Source: Sphagnum compactum (taxonomy: Eukaryota; Bryophyta; Sphagnopsida; Sphagnales). From it: DNA of 64,000 nucleotides. The stretch is from the NCBI GenBank assembly GCA_965153455.1, contig OZ234497.1, forward strand, positions 4,960,001-5,024,000, in the 5' to 3' direction. The translations under genes and the position numbers were made by a program. The notes under the pieces are model-generated. The model searched no databases and was not told where the DNA came from. It saw only the letters and a program-made list of their open reading frames with translations. This document shows positions 46,462-59,589 of this stretch, in pieces. Each line of letters opens with the position of its first letter. The first letter of the stretch is position 1.

Positions 46462-47230
46462 TTAGTAGGTTAACTAGTGTTGGGCAAAAACAGGACCACC
46501 GGACTGTTATCAGGGTGATTTTAAAGATTCATAACTTTAGGTCTCAAAAAATCAAAGATCTGATTCTCGTATATAACCTTGGTTCTCCAATAAAAATTAA
46601 AAGGATCAAATCGCTTGCCAGAAAACTGCTGGTTGATTATTGGTTCTTTCATGAAAATTGCAGGTTTTTTAAGGGTTTTGAAATAACCAGGACCAGTGGT
46701 TGTTTGATTCCGTCCAAAATATTTAGAAAGAAAACCAGAATTCATCCATGATTCCTTGAAAATTCAAATAACTACACCACACTACTTAGAATTGTCACAG
46801 TACACACCAGATTGATAGAGTTACAGTAAAGTCATGGTGCCATCGGACCCTAGTTTGACCTTCTAATCCTTGTTTCATCCTCCATTCAAGTGTAGTTGTA
46901 AAGTGAGCAAGATCGGGTACTGTTTCATGAAACTGGGTATCAGTCCAGAAGATTGACAGGATGTTATTCTGACAAGGCTCCATTTAATGGAGTATATGAG
47001 AAATAGGTAGTGAAGCCGCAGGCAATGCAAATCCAAAACTGGGAGTGAAACTCCCCTAGGACCCAATTATGCTTCCAACACATGGGGTCCATTCTTCTCC
47101 TGTAGGCTGTTTTCATCCTCGCTTCTCATTCGATCCCCAGTTTCATCGAAACTGGATGCACTAGCCCCACAAACCCCAATTTGGGGCATTTTATTGACAA
47201 CTCTACTGTAAAAGAGTTTTATTGATAATA

Positions 47231-47418
47231 GAGCTATCGGTAAAGTACCCCAGAGTGCGACTACTCAGGCTCAGGAACCATCAAAATTGATGGTTTTTTG
47301 AGTTTCACACCCCTCCCCACCCTCTTGAATGCCAATGTACTTTTTTGCAGGTTTTCTTTGCATCGTGTATGACCAAACTCAGGGTACCGGGCCCATGGTG
47401 CTATCGTTCCGATATATC
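47231..47418. mobile_element. TA-flanked MITE, copy 3, internally deleted (188 bp)
   Basis: Ends GAGCTATCGGTAA and TTCCGATATATC with TA at 47229-47230 and 47419-47420. It keeps the right third of the longer copies (ATGTACTTTTTTGCAGG and TGTATGACCAAACTC) and has lost the middle. Confidence 0.78.
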
Positions 47419-47611
47419 TAATCATAGTACTACTCAAGTCCAATAACCATGGGTCCCCTGCTTGAACATACACACCAGCAGTGTTTCTTACAATGGTGAA
47501 TTTTCGCCAACTTTTGACCTCATAAATATGATTTCATTACTAAGCATTTTTCAGGGGAAAAATGACCCAAATTTGTCAGATTTCAAATTTAAAATTTCTA
47601 AATCGCCAGTG

Positions 47612-47685
47612 TTTTATGATAACTTCCAGAAGGTAGTCAAGAATATAGAAGGATTCTGTTTTTTTTAAAAAGTTTTCATATCTAT
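47612..47685. repeat. Dispersed repeat shared with 16955-17030
   Basis: The run AATATAGAAGGATTCT and its flanks occur at both places in the same orientation. It is a short shared segment of an unidentified repeat family. Confidence 0.5.
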
Positions 47686-49892
47686 CATGTTACCAAATTT
47701 GACTAATTGTTTTTTAGATGATGGCCACTTTGACTACATCTTAAAATGATTAAAAGAAAACCCTGCACACCAATATGTTTTTTTCAATTTCCTGGTGGAG
47801 CCACAGTGACAAGCATCCCTAAGGAGACTTTCGACAGATTTCACCAGGCTGCCGACATTATTTCAAGGAACTCTTAAAACTGCAGCCAGTAGACATAAAT
47901 GTGGCAACAATCTCCCCCAAAACAAAATTCTGTTGCTCTTCGACCACTTTAAACTAAAAATTCAATCTTTTCCCTTTGTATTGGTAGCTAGGGTCTTTAA
48001 AAAAGTAAAATTCTGGGGATAATTGGCAAAGAAAAAAGCACTGGTACACACTCTTTTGCACAGTCCATCCACTTGATTTCTAGGTGATGGGCATGGCCTT
48101 TCCTTTAAAGAAGGACCACCATCCAACATTTCAAATCCATTGGGTCCCATGGGCCAATAAAAGAAGCCTGTCACAAAATAGAAAATCAAATATAATCTTT
48201 GGTGCACAAACTACGGATCGATCAGAATCAGTCTGACTCGGCACCGTCCTTTGATACCACCCAGATCGAGTTAGGATCAGATTGGTACCAATTTCAAACA
48301 TGACAAATTGTCAAACTATTGTATAAAATGGCAGCCTGATGAGTTGTGGGCCCTGATGATGGAGGGTGACAACTCCAGCACTTGGGACTTGACTCCAATA
48401 ATGAAAGTAACTGTGCTCGAAGGTACACACCCTGTGGCACCGTCCACCCACTTGATTTCAAGTTGATCAACACAACCCTTTCCTTCAAGAACGGTGAGGT
48501 TATGTGAGGCTCTGTTTCTTTCTCATATCTCTGGACTTAACAACTTGTGCTGCTGCCTTCAGAGTTGTTTCAGAATTGTAGCCTCTCAACCTTTTGTCTT
48601 TCACCAAAGGAGCAAGTAAGGGAGACTTGTGCAAGTGCAAACAGGCGTGCAACTGATATCGGGGGTTTTCAATCATGGCTTTTTCAAGTAGGTGAACCAA
48701 AGTTTAAGCTTTCTTGCTTGTGGGTCATTTTTTATCTATGTCTATAACCTGTTTGTTCTCTAAATTTCTGGTTGCTTTTTTTGTATTGGTGTTTGGTATG
48801 TTGTATGGAAACAAGTTTTTGGATGTGTAATTTTTTATAGGGAGTTTCACAACTCTTGCATGTTCATCTCAGTTTCAAAATAAAGGAATTCAAAAATTGG
48901 AGTTTTACAAACTAAAATTGCAGAAAGTTGAGCCCAATACAAAATTATGATCCCAGGTTCAAAAAGGCTTGCTCAACCTCTAATTGAGTTTAGAAATCCA
49001 GTTACTTTCAAACATGTCAGAGATTGAGTTGAACATTCCATTGTATCTACACTTGGCTTCAAGGTTGATCTTGAAATAATTTGAATTTGAATTCCTAAGT
49101 AAAAGGATTGTCTCTCATGATTGTCACAAGAGTAAGTGACCAAGATCTTATAAATGATCCCTTGTAAGTCTAATAAACCCAACCAAAATCATAGATCAAC
49201 ACGCATAATCAACAATATATATGATGTTTTCTACTAATCAATGCTTAAACTTCACACACCTCAAAGGTCATATTTTTTTAACACATTTTAAATATGTGGA
49301 TTCACAACTATGAAAGTTTGTGGGTATAGATTTTGTTTCCTAAAATAGTTACAAGTCAAAATAAATCTTATTGCTATCCATGTTTAATTATGCAAACTTG
49401 TGTACAATTATTAATGTTGACAAGCTTGTTTTTCTCATGTTTCTAATTACATTCAAGTGATATCGTTGCTTTTGTGAAGCTTGCACAATACACTAGTGAT
49501 GATAGTGGCCTTCTCTTGTATTAAAAAAATTCCTTTTAGATATAATGACTGTGTTTACACAATTTTGTCAACTTTGATCGTAACAAGAAACATTCAAATT
49601 TGGTAGATTAAGTTTTTGGATCAATTATCTCACTTAGTTTTCAAATTGGACATTTGTCAAACAATTTGACCTTTTATGTGATAACTATAAATGATTGGTG
49701 GGTAAATGCTTGCAGGAGTTTGGCAAAACCATTGAAAACTTGATCAAACAAGTTTTTGGAAATGCTTAAATTTCCAAATTTATAGCTTTGGATTGAAATA
49801 ATATACTCAATTTATGAACATCTTTAGAGCACATATTTTCATTTTCCTTGGGAAGGTTGTGTAAGCACGGCCTTCACATTAAGGCCAAGAGG

Positions 49893-52800
49893 ATGGAACA
49901 CAAAAGTCAAATTCCCACAACACATGAAGAATCAGCGGTAAGAAAATTGCATTGAACATTTATGTTACATGACATAGTTTATTCACACTTTAATTCATTA
50001 GAATGGAAGAAAATATTTTATAATCTCATTCTACATGAAACCTATGTTGGTTGAAAGAAAATTTGATTTGTTCATTTATATATAGACCCATTCATCAACA
50101 ATATGAATCACAAGTCCATCATTCTTGTAACTTCACAATTGATTAAAATGTTCTTATTGTGCCCTTTTGGTGGATGTTTGTAGGTTGTTTCAGTGCATGA
50201 TTTCAATCCAACGTGCATCTCTATAAATCCCAACTTGACTATCATTTTTTTCCATAACATCGCCCCTGGGAAAGATGATAATTGGAAAGAGACATGGACA
50301 TCACAATCCCAAGCCTATGGAAAAGAAGAGCTTGTTTGTTGGCCAGAAAAGTGGTTGCCAGAGGATTTAGGAGAAAATGTTCGAATTCTTTCTGTGTCAT
50401 GTGATGCTACTTTTCACACTGATCTTATGGAGATTGGTAAAAATATCCTTCAAAGCTTGATGTCGAGGTAATGTGCATGGTATTTCCAAATTCATCATAT
50501 GTTTGCAAAGTAATGTTTAACGTTTTAGAAAATGATAAATTAGAAAAAACTCTTTGCATTCTAAAATGTAAATTTAAATTTGAATGGATTAAATGATCAT
50601 GTGCGTTGCTTATAATTGTGACCATTTTTCCCACCTTGTTATCTGTAGCTTAAATCATTGATATTACAGGCTTAAATTGGTTAATTGGTAGTAATTTCAC
50701 ATCTTTTGTCACTTATTTAATTGGTTGGTTCTTAAAACCTAACATTTCAAAACAATTTAGTTCAAAAATTAATCGAATTATTTAAATTTGAAACGTTAAC
50801 ATTAGACATGTTTGAGAATCATTTGATTATTTTTTAGGGCAACATGATCAAGCTTGTATGTAAAAATGATGGAAAACATAGTCAAAACTTGAAGTAGATC
50901 AATAAATTCATTGTTGATTAATAATGGTTTTTTTTGTGAATGTGTAGTTATGAAAACCTTTGGGAGGCCCCAATTGTATTGGTTGGTCATAGTTTTGGAG
51001 GTCTCATGCTCAAAAGTTTGGTGGTTGAAGTTTTCAAACGCATGTATCAAAAGTCAATGACCTCACTAGATGTAGAAGTACGAGACAACTGCGAAAAGTT
51101 TTTGGAAAATGTCAAAGGGATGGTATTTTATAGTGTACCACATGGTGGTGGTTCACAAGAATTTTCAAGTTTTTTTGCTTCACAATGCCTTCAAACCAAT
51201 GTAATGAATAAAAATATTGAACATGGGTCAAAGAACTTGAATTCATTCAATCGACAAATGGAACAACTTGATGCGGATTTTACACATTCCACTGACCAAA
51301 ATCTCTATAATATCTTTGCATTTTCTGGGGGACTACACATCAATGATACACAAGTAAGTTTAACATCTAATTGCACAATAAATTGTATTTTATTAATTCA
51401 TTTTCTTGTTTATAGAACATTTTCTAACTAGTAAAATCTTCATATACCATGTGTAAAATGTGAAAGTACAATTAGAGGGAATATTTGGATTATCACAATT
51501 ATAGTTTTTCTAAATTACAAATAAACTTAAAATGTAAAACCATATTCAACAACAAAATTATTAAAATGTAAATTATCCACGTTGTAATAAAATTTAATGA
51601 CAATCCTATTTTAAAATATGGATATATTCTAAGAAAATAATGGATTCATAATGAACTTTTGAAATGATAACATTAAGTTTCTCACACATGTAGCATGAAA
51701 ATGTAGACTCAAAAAAATCTTATAATAATGTCAAAAATAATAAAAATAATAAATCGTCATCTAATGAAAAATTTAAAAAAAAGATGCATTGAAACTTTTT
51801 CAAAACAAAAAAAAGAGTTTCAAAATTTTAAATTGCCATGATTTTATAATTTATAGTCCATTTCACATTGAAATGTTCAAATTTTCACATAAATTTTTAG
51901 ATTAATCACATGTCTAAAGATATCAAAAAGATGGTATACTAGTATTTTTTGTCAAAAACATGGGGAACACTATAACCTTTCTAGTTTGATAATTATTTTA
52001 ATTATAAAAAATTTCGTTTGTGTAAAATGTAAAGCCTCAAAATGTCAAAAGTGATTCTCCTAACCATGATTTACCCTACAGGTTAAACCAAGCATTGGAA
52101 ATTGTGTTATAACTTTCATAATGTCAATCCAAATGTAATATTTCAAATAAATAGTTTGATAGAATTGATAACAAGGAATCAATAATCATCCTTTTGAAAT
52201 TATTATAATGAAAAAATGGTTTTTTAAAAGGACATAAAACAATTACCTTATTTTCTAAATATTACCCATACCTAACATACAAATATTTTAATACTATAAA
52301 CATGTTTTAGATGAAAATATGATTTGGTCATTATGTTGATGTTTGCAAAAATGTTATGAGTTTCAACCACCTTCAAAATTAAGGTGATTGTACTATAATA
52401 TAATATGAAATCTATTGTATGGTAATGGTTAGTTGACAAACCCAGTGCATCATTTTGTGTAAATGTAATTAATTATGGATTGTGGCACATGTGTAGGGGA
52501 TTATCGTGCCCTTTGCTTCATCAATACGTTTGTCATCTAACAACCACTACAAGATTGAAGATGCTAATCATTTGACAATATGCAAACCACCTAACAAGGA
52601 CCACCCTTCCTATTATCTATTATTGCGATGTTTGCAAATATGTTTGAAGGTAAAAATAAATTTAAGTTTCATGGTTTCCATTATTTATTTGCAAAGAAAA
52701 AAAATGTTAAATAAACCATGTTATGAACATTTTCATAACACCATCCAAACTATGTGAACATTTTGTTTTAAATAGGTTTATGTTTTGTAAAGGTCTAGTG

Positions 52801-55800
52801 GGCTTTAAAAAAACATAATGCCCATTTGTTTCAGTATCATTTTTGTTTTACATACCAATTTTGGTTTTGGTGTTTAATTTTAATTTAAAAATTTCATGAT
52901 TTGGTTTGCTAGAAATCGAGATTACTTCCACGATTGCCAACCTTTGAGGTGGATTTGGAGTCACATGCAATGAATGTGATCAAATTGTTGGAAAAGGTGC
53001 CTATCATTGGTTTGGTTGGAATGGGTGGTATTGGAAAGACCGTTTTGGGCAAGAAGGTATATGATTTGATCCATAATCAATATGAAAAATCTAGCTTCTT
53101 GGAAGCTGTGGGATCAAAAAATGTGAAGGATGTTTTGAAACAACTTTTACATGATTTGTGTGGCAAGAAATGGCACAACAATGAAGATGTGGATGAAGAC
53201 AATTTCCAACTTATTAGACAATGCTTAATCACCAAAAAGGCATTGGTGGTCATTGATGATGTTCGTGCAGTTGAAAACCTTGTTGCTTTGCAAGTTTTTG
53301 TAGTTATTTCAAAAATTGAAAGCAAGAGTAAGATAATTGTGACTTGTCGAAATTGGGAAATTTTGAAAGCCCATGTAAGTGAAGATGGGAAAGTGGACAT
53401 GGCCTTACTCAATGATGTGCAAGCAAAAGAACTTTTCATGTTCCATGCATTTGGAGGGGCAAGCTATGTGCCAGAGAGTTTTGAAGAGATTTCAAATAAA
53501 GTGGTGGCAGCTTGTGCTGGGTTACCTTTGAGCCTTCAAATCATGGGCAGTTTTTTGAACGGAACCCGTAACATGGAAATTTGGAAAGAAGCTTTAAACA
53601 AACTTCTATCTTCAACTTTCAAAACGAGTGAAGATCATCTCAATTCTTGTTTGCGGATTAGTTATGACAACTTACCAAAGAAAGAAAAAGATATGTTTTT
53701 GGACATATCTTGCTTTTTTTGCAACGATTTTTTTGTTGAAAAAGGCTTGAGAATCACTACTGCTATACAAATATGGGATCAAGTTGGTTTATTAAACCTT
53801 AAGGATAAAGCACTCATCAACACTACAGAAAATGGAATTATAACCATGCATCAATTATTACAAAACCTCGGTCGACAAATTGCATGGGATGAAAAACGAA
53901 ATAGATCATGGGACCCAAAAGAAACACTCCGTTTATTTTCACATCAAAATGAGGTTGTTATTCGTTTATAGATGATTAACACCATGTTATATAGTAAATT
54001 TATGTTTGATATCCAAATAAGAACTTGAGAATAATCTTGTTTAATGATCTATTGCATGATAATTATTTATTGCATTCATTCATGACACATATTGACTTTA
54101 AAGTTTTATGATGTGATAGGTGGACATCAATTCTTTGGAGGGCATGTCATTATTAGGGTGTGAAGAAGTGCCTTCATTATTGCACAAAAACAATATGAAG
54201 TTTCCGAATTTGAGACTGCTTGACATGAGAAAAACTTCATCAAATGTTGTGAAAGTTTGCATTCGAAAAAAACGTTTCAAGAAATTGAAATGGATTTCTT
54301 TACAAGCATCAAATATTCAAAAGCTCCCTAATGACTTGGCAAATTATTCACAGTTGCATGTGCTTGATTTGGCTGGATGCCAATATTTGGAACAACTTCC
54401 AAACTTCATCGGAAGCAAATTGGTTCAATTACAAGAATTTGATTTATCTGGTTGTTCAAAGTTGGAGAATTTTCCTGATGGAATTGGGGGGATGTTAAAC
54501 CTCCAACACCTTTTAATGAAAGATTGTGTGAAATTACAAAAATTACCGACATCAATTGGTGAAATGAGTAATCTTCGCAAATTTGATTTGTCAGGTTGTT
54601 TGAATGTACAAAAACTACCCACTTCAATTGGCTCGTTGAGTGCTCTTTGTGAACTCAATCTATCAAAATGTTCAAAATTGCAGGAACTACCTACTTCTAT
54701 TGGCCAATTAAATGTTCTTGAATATTTGAACATATCATGGTGTAAAGGGTTACAAGAATTACCTACTACTATTGGCGATTTACATGCTCTCCAAAAGTTT
54801 GATTTGTCAAATTGTTTCAAAATCCAAAAGTTACCTACATCAATTGGCAAATTAATCAATCTTCAAGATTTCAATCTATCAAGGTGTTTCGCATTACATG
54901 AGCTTCCTGTATCTATTGGACAATTGATTGCCCTTCAAAAGTTTGATTTATCAGATTGTTCCAACTTACTTGAACTACCTACATCTGTTGGTGAATTGAA
55001 TGCTCTCAAAGAATTCAACTTATCAAGGTGTTTCAAATTGCAAAAGTTGTTTTCATCTATTGGCAAATTAATTGTTCTCCAAGAATTCAATTTGTCGAAG
55101 TGTTCTAAGTTGAAAAGCTTACCTAATGGAATTGTGGGGATGCTAAGCCTCCAACATCTTTTGGTGAAAGATTGTGTGAAATTACAAAATTTACCGACAT
55201 CAATTGGTGAAATGAGTAATCTTCACAAATTTGATTTGTCAGGTTGTTTGAATGTACAAGAATTACCGAATTCAATAGGCTGGTTGAATGCTCTTTCTGA
55301 GCTCAATTTATCAAAATGTGAAGGTTTACAAGAATTACCTAATACTATTGGTGACTTACATGTTCTCCAGAAGTTTGATTTGTCAAATTGTTTTAAAATC
55401 CAAGAGCTGCCTATATCAATTGGCAAATTAATCAATCTTCAAGATTTCAATCTATCAAGGTGTTCCGCATTACGTGAACTTCCTTCATCTATTGGACAAC
55501 TGATTGTCCTTCAAAAGTTTGATTTATCAGAATGTTCCAAGTTACTTGAACTACCTTCATCTATTGGACAATTGACTGCCCTTCAAAAACTCAATTTCTC
55601 TGGATGTTCCAAATTGCAAAAACTACCTACATCTATTGGACAACTACTTTCTCTTCAAGAACTCAATTTGTTAAGGTGTTCGCAATTACAAAAACTACCT
55701 ACATCTATTGGACATTTGATTGCTCTTCAAAAGTTTGATGTGTCAGGATGTGTTGGGTTGCAAGTGCTACCTACATCTATTGGTTTATTATCTTACCTCC

Positions 55801-58800
55801 AAGAACTTAATTTCTTAGGGTGTTCTCAATTGCAAGAACTACCCATATCCATTTGTCAATTGGACTTGTTGAAAGAGCTCAATTTGTCATATTGTTCAAC
55901 ATTACGTAAATTGCCAAATGATCCTATGGGCAAATTGAATGCTCTTCAATGTTTAGACTTGTTTGGATGCTTTGGGTTAAAAAAATTGCCAGCTATAACT
56001 ATTGGACAATTGAATACGCTCCAAGAATTGGACATGTATGGTTGTTCTGGGTTACAAAAACTACCTAAATCTATTAAGCAATTGATTGTTCTTAAAAAAC
56101 TCAATTTACATGGGTGCATTAGGTTGCAAAACCTACCTACATCTATTGGCCAATTATGCGCGCTTCAAATTTTCAATTTATCAAATTGTATTGTATTGAA
56201 AGAACTACCTACATCTATTGGCCAATTGAGTCTCCTTCAGGAATTTGATTTGTCGAGGTGTTTTAAATTGGTCGATTTACCCATATCGATTGGTGAATTG
56301 AATTCTCTTCGAATTTTCAATTTGTCAGAATGCTACATGTTGAAAGAGTTACCTTCATCTATTGGCCAATTGACTAATTTGGAAGAGTTCAATTTGTCAA
56401 AGTGTTACGGATTAAAGGAATTACCATCATCAATCATTGAATTGATCACCTCGAGGGAACTCAATTTGGTAGGGTGGTCCAACTGGCAAGATAGAATTTC
56501 AAGGTTAGTATTTCAAATGGTTTTCTTATCGAACAATATGGAATTTATATATTAACAAATTATTAATTGGCTTTGTATAAGACATTCCATTGAACTGAAA
56601 AAATATAGCAAATAACTAAATCATGTACTATGAACATTCAAAATTTAAGTCACCATAGGTTTAGACCATACATTTAATTTGGACCATGAATTCTCATAAG
56701 GGACATGCAAAGTATAAACCTATGGTTTCATCAAGGTAATCAACATGTGTTGTAGATATGTGCACCTTTATGCGAGTGTACACAATTTACAACATTCATT
56801 AAAAGTTGACATTAGTGTTCAAGTGATTACCTTTTATTGACTTTTACATTGCAAGTCCTTTAGGAGGTAAATTTAACAAGGATGTGATATTCATTTCTTT
56901 TAATTAAATTTTTTTTCCAAGTGACGAAAATTCACTAAAAAAAACACTACTTCATAGTTGTTCACCCATCTTAGACTTATGTGGATATCAAAACACATGA
57001 TTAACTTCTTGTGAGATTTACTGCTTTGATCATTTGTTTCAAGTATGTAAACTATTTAGTTTTTTCCTATTAAAAGAATCAATAGAAACTTCATAAATGA
57101 TTTGAAAGTTTGAGCCTTCATATCTTAATGGAAAATGTTGAAAGTATGGGTAGTGTCTTAAATTCAATTATGGCTTGTGGCAAGGGACTAACCACTAGCA
57201 TTTGGCTACCACTTAAATGAGGATTGCAAGTTCATTGAATCGATTTAGCGGGGTGTCATTTTTCACATCCTTACCCAAAAAATAAGGAATAGAAATTGAT
57301 CTAAGGTTGCGTTTTGCTTGAAGTGTAGATGAATACCCCTATACCATATTGTTTGTCAAACACAAGATTACATACTAGAGTATATATATTTAGTGGAGCA
57401 CACTACAATTGTTAGACACTTCGAAGACAATAATTTAGATGCAGAAGTTACCCTTCATTCTTCTATGCATGGCAAGTTTAATTAATCTATGCTTGTGTTG
57501 TGATAGACAAATGCAAAATTGGGTTGTCATTAATTAATTTGTGAGACTTATAATGAACATAAATCCATTGAATGTCATTAAGAAAATATTTTATAAGCAA
57601 ATTTTAATTTTGATTGGATTTGATACAGAAGGAGACAAGAAACACAACAAACGTTGGGGACAATGATTCAAAGCATTGAATATCCTTCTAATAGGTCTCC
57701 AACAACCCTTCAATCCCATTTTCCAGAGCGAAAGGGAATGGAAAGAATTGTGTTTATGGGTAAGAGGGCCACGAAAGGGGATTCTCATGTGGAATTCCTT
57801 TACCCCGATGCAAAAGACATGGCTAGGGTTGTTGGAATTGGCATGAATAGGGCCAAGGTGGTGGTCACCAATCATTTTGATGTGAAGGTGATAGAGGTGG
57901 AGGATGAAGACATTTGGACAAACTTGTGGAATTCTGAAAATTTCGTACCAATGGCGATCTTTCTACCAGACTCCCCAACAGAAAAAGAACGCATTGCACA
58001 ATCCAACTTGACATTGGAAAATCCATCAAAAAGGTCAGGGGTTGGGTTGACAGGGAATGATGGTATTGTGCGTATGGAAGGCAACAACACATTGCAAGGT
58101 GATCAATGCCCTTCCCCTTTGATCTTGGATATAGCTGAACACATGGGACTTATAAGAGAAAATCTCATGTCAACAAGCATGGTAGTCTTTGAAGCTGGAT
58201 CAACTAGTGGATCTATTGATGATGGAAGAAGTCTTGGAAGGGAATTGCAAAGAAGGAGAAGTCCTGGAGCATTCAAGAGTTTTGTGCAACCACGTAAAAT
58301 TTATATTAAAGACTACGAGAGTAGTGAGGAGAATGAAGGAGATACTACTTTTCTTGTTGAAGATCCTCTTGACTCTCCCCCTTCTTCTTCCTCCTTAGGT
58401 GCAAAGGTAAGCAAAGACATTGTTGGGATTGGAAGGCAATCAAGGATAATCAATCTCGGACGAAGAAGTGGTCGATCAATAGACTATAATGCAATCAAAG
58501 GGCACGACAAAACATCTAGGTCGTCATATTTGATTAGAGGGCAATCAACAAAAAACAATGGTGGAGAAACAAGTGGTCTACCACAAGATGAGAGAAAGGT
58601 TAGTGAGGATGATTGCAAACCATATGTATTAACATCGGACAATCTTATTGATGATCCTCCATTTTCCGTACAAGAGGAAGGAAAAAAAGTTCTTAACGTG
58701 ACTGTTTATCCAAGAGGAGCTGGCATTTTCTTCAATAAATTTACTCAAAACTTTGATATACCTAAGGACCATTTGAAGAATGCTATTATCAGTGCTATCT

Positions 58801-59582
58801 TGGAATTCAAGTTTGAATTGGAAGGAAAACATGGTAAGACCATCACCACCACAACCAAGACAAAATGTAGTTTTGGAGAGGATAACTACAATCCGAGTTA
58901 TTATCAAAACATAATCAAAATCTCCTTGAAATGCGAGGAGGCAAAAAATCCTCCCAGGTTGACAAAAGATGAAGTTGATAAGTTGGAGCCAATAAAGAAG
59001 ACAGTAGTAGTCACATCCAACACTTCAAATTCTTTACTTGATGGAGGATCGGCTACTTTAGGGCTTACAATATTGGGGAATCAATTGGGAGGAAACCTGA
59101 CTCACACACACACAATTGGGACGGGTCTCTCACATACACAATCTATTGAAACTATTGTAGACCAACTTGATGGTTTTGAGGTGAGTCGACAATCACAAGA
59201 GAGCAAAATGATCTATCGATTTAACTACCCTCGACAATCTTTGGACCATGCAATTGCTCAATTTCATGATACTGGTTTCCCTAAAATTTGTAACACCTTT
59301 GAACCAAGCATCATTGGTGAATGGCATGTATCAGAAACCGATGTCAACAAGTGTGCAATGTATAGGTTTGAGGTGGAAAGAAGTTTCTTTTCCATTGAAG
59401 ACTTGATGCAATCACGCAAGGATGGAACTTCCAACCTTCAATCTATCCCACAACAATATGAGGTTCGTTTGGAAGTGAATCATGCAATGTCGCATATACA
59501 CAATTACCAAACATCACAACTACTTGAAGGAGCTGGCGTTCAAGATTTACCAAATGTCATCAAAGCGCACCCTGCAAATTGA
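49893..59582 (+). CDS. Hydrolase-NBS-LRR (HNL) immune receptor, intact copy B
   Basis: Seven exons join with matching phases: 49893-49937, 50184-50467, 50948-51353, 52497-52649, 52913-53953, 54120-56503, 57629-59582; 2088 residues. Residues about 16-296 are a SERAC1-like alpha/beta-hydrolase with serine elbow GHSFGG (Ser125), VPHGGG and a late DANHLTICKP (His270) that fits the catalytic histidine. NB-ARC follows: GMGGIGKT (Lys338), ALVVIDDV, KIIVTCRN, CAGLPLSL, KDMFLDISCFF, and MHQ (608-610) in place of MHD. About 30 LRRs fill exon 6. The last 650 residues (exon 7) are unrecognised. HNL proteins are taken to be intracellular pathogen receptors acting as ATP/ADP switches; substrate and partner of the hydrolase are unknown. 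The exon 5 donor (GAG-GTTGTT) is weak, and exon 1 (15 residues) is set only by phase and conservation in copy A. Confidence 0.85.
54300..56470 (+). repeat. About 30 leucine-rich repeats in HNL copy B
   Basis: Repeats of about 24 residues with the pattern LPTSIGQL-x-ALQKF-DLS-x-C, typical of plant NBS-LRR proteins, each encoded by about 72 bp. Near-identical DNA repeats cover exon 6. A higher-order duplication is visible: the block starting GGATGTTAAACCTCCAACA at 54487 restarts at 55136 and the next several repeats follow in the same order. Such repeats form the curved ligand-recognition surface and change copy number easily. Confidence 0.92.
57629..59582 (+). other. Post-LRR C-terminal exon of HNL copy B, unknown domain
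   Basis: Exon 7 follows a GATACAG acceptor and completes an AG|A arginine codon from the LRR exon. It begins RRQETQQTLGT. Parts that stand out are FMGKRATKGDSHVEFLYP, a serine run before LGAKVSKD, a region around VYPRGAGIFFNKFTQNFD with EFKFELEGKHGKTITTTT, a THTHTIGTGLSHTQS stretch and a C-terminal YRFNYPRQSLDHAIAQFHD. I cannot match it to a named domain. The copy in segment A (41609-43543) shows the same layout with stops, so the domain predates the duplication. Confidence 0.75.
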
Positions 59583-59589
59583 TCATATC

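Noticed and set aside
54425-54859. Minus-strand frames across the LRR array
   Set aside because: They arise from the 72-bp periodicity of the LRR repeats read backwards and carry no independent signal.
57654-59582. Exon 7 region as a separate gene starting at TTG or at ATG 57663
   Set aside because: A good acceptor lies at 57628, the split codon phase fits the LRR exon donor at 56503, and the frame is open back to the acceptor, so joining to the receptor is simpler.
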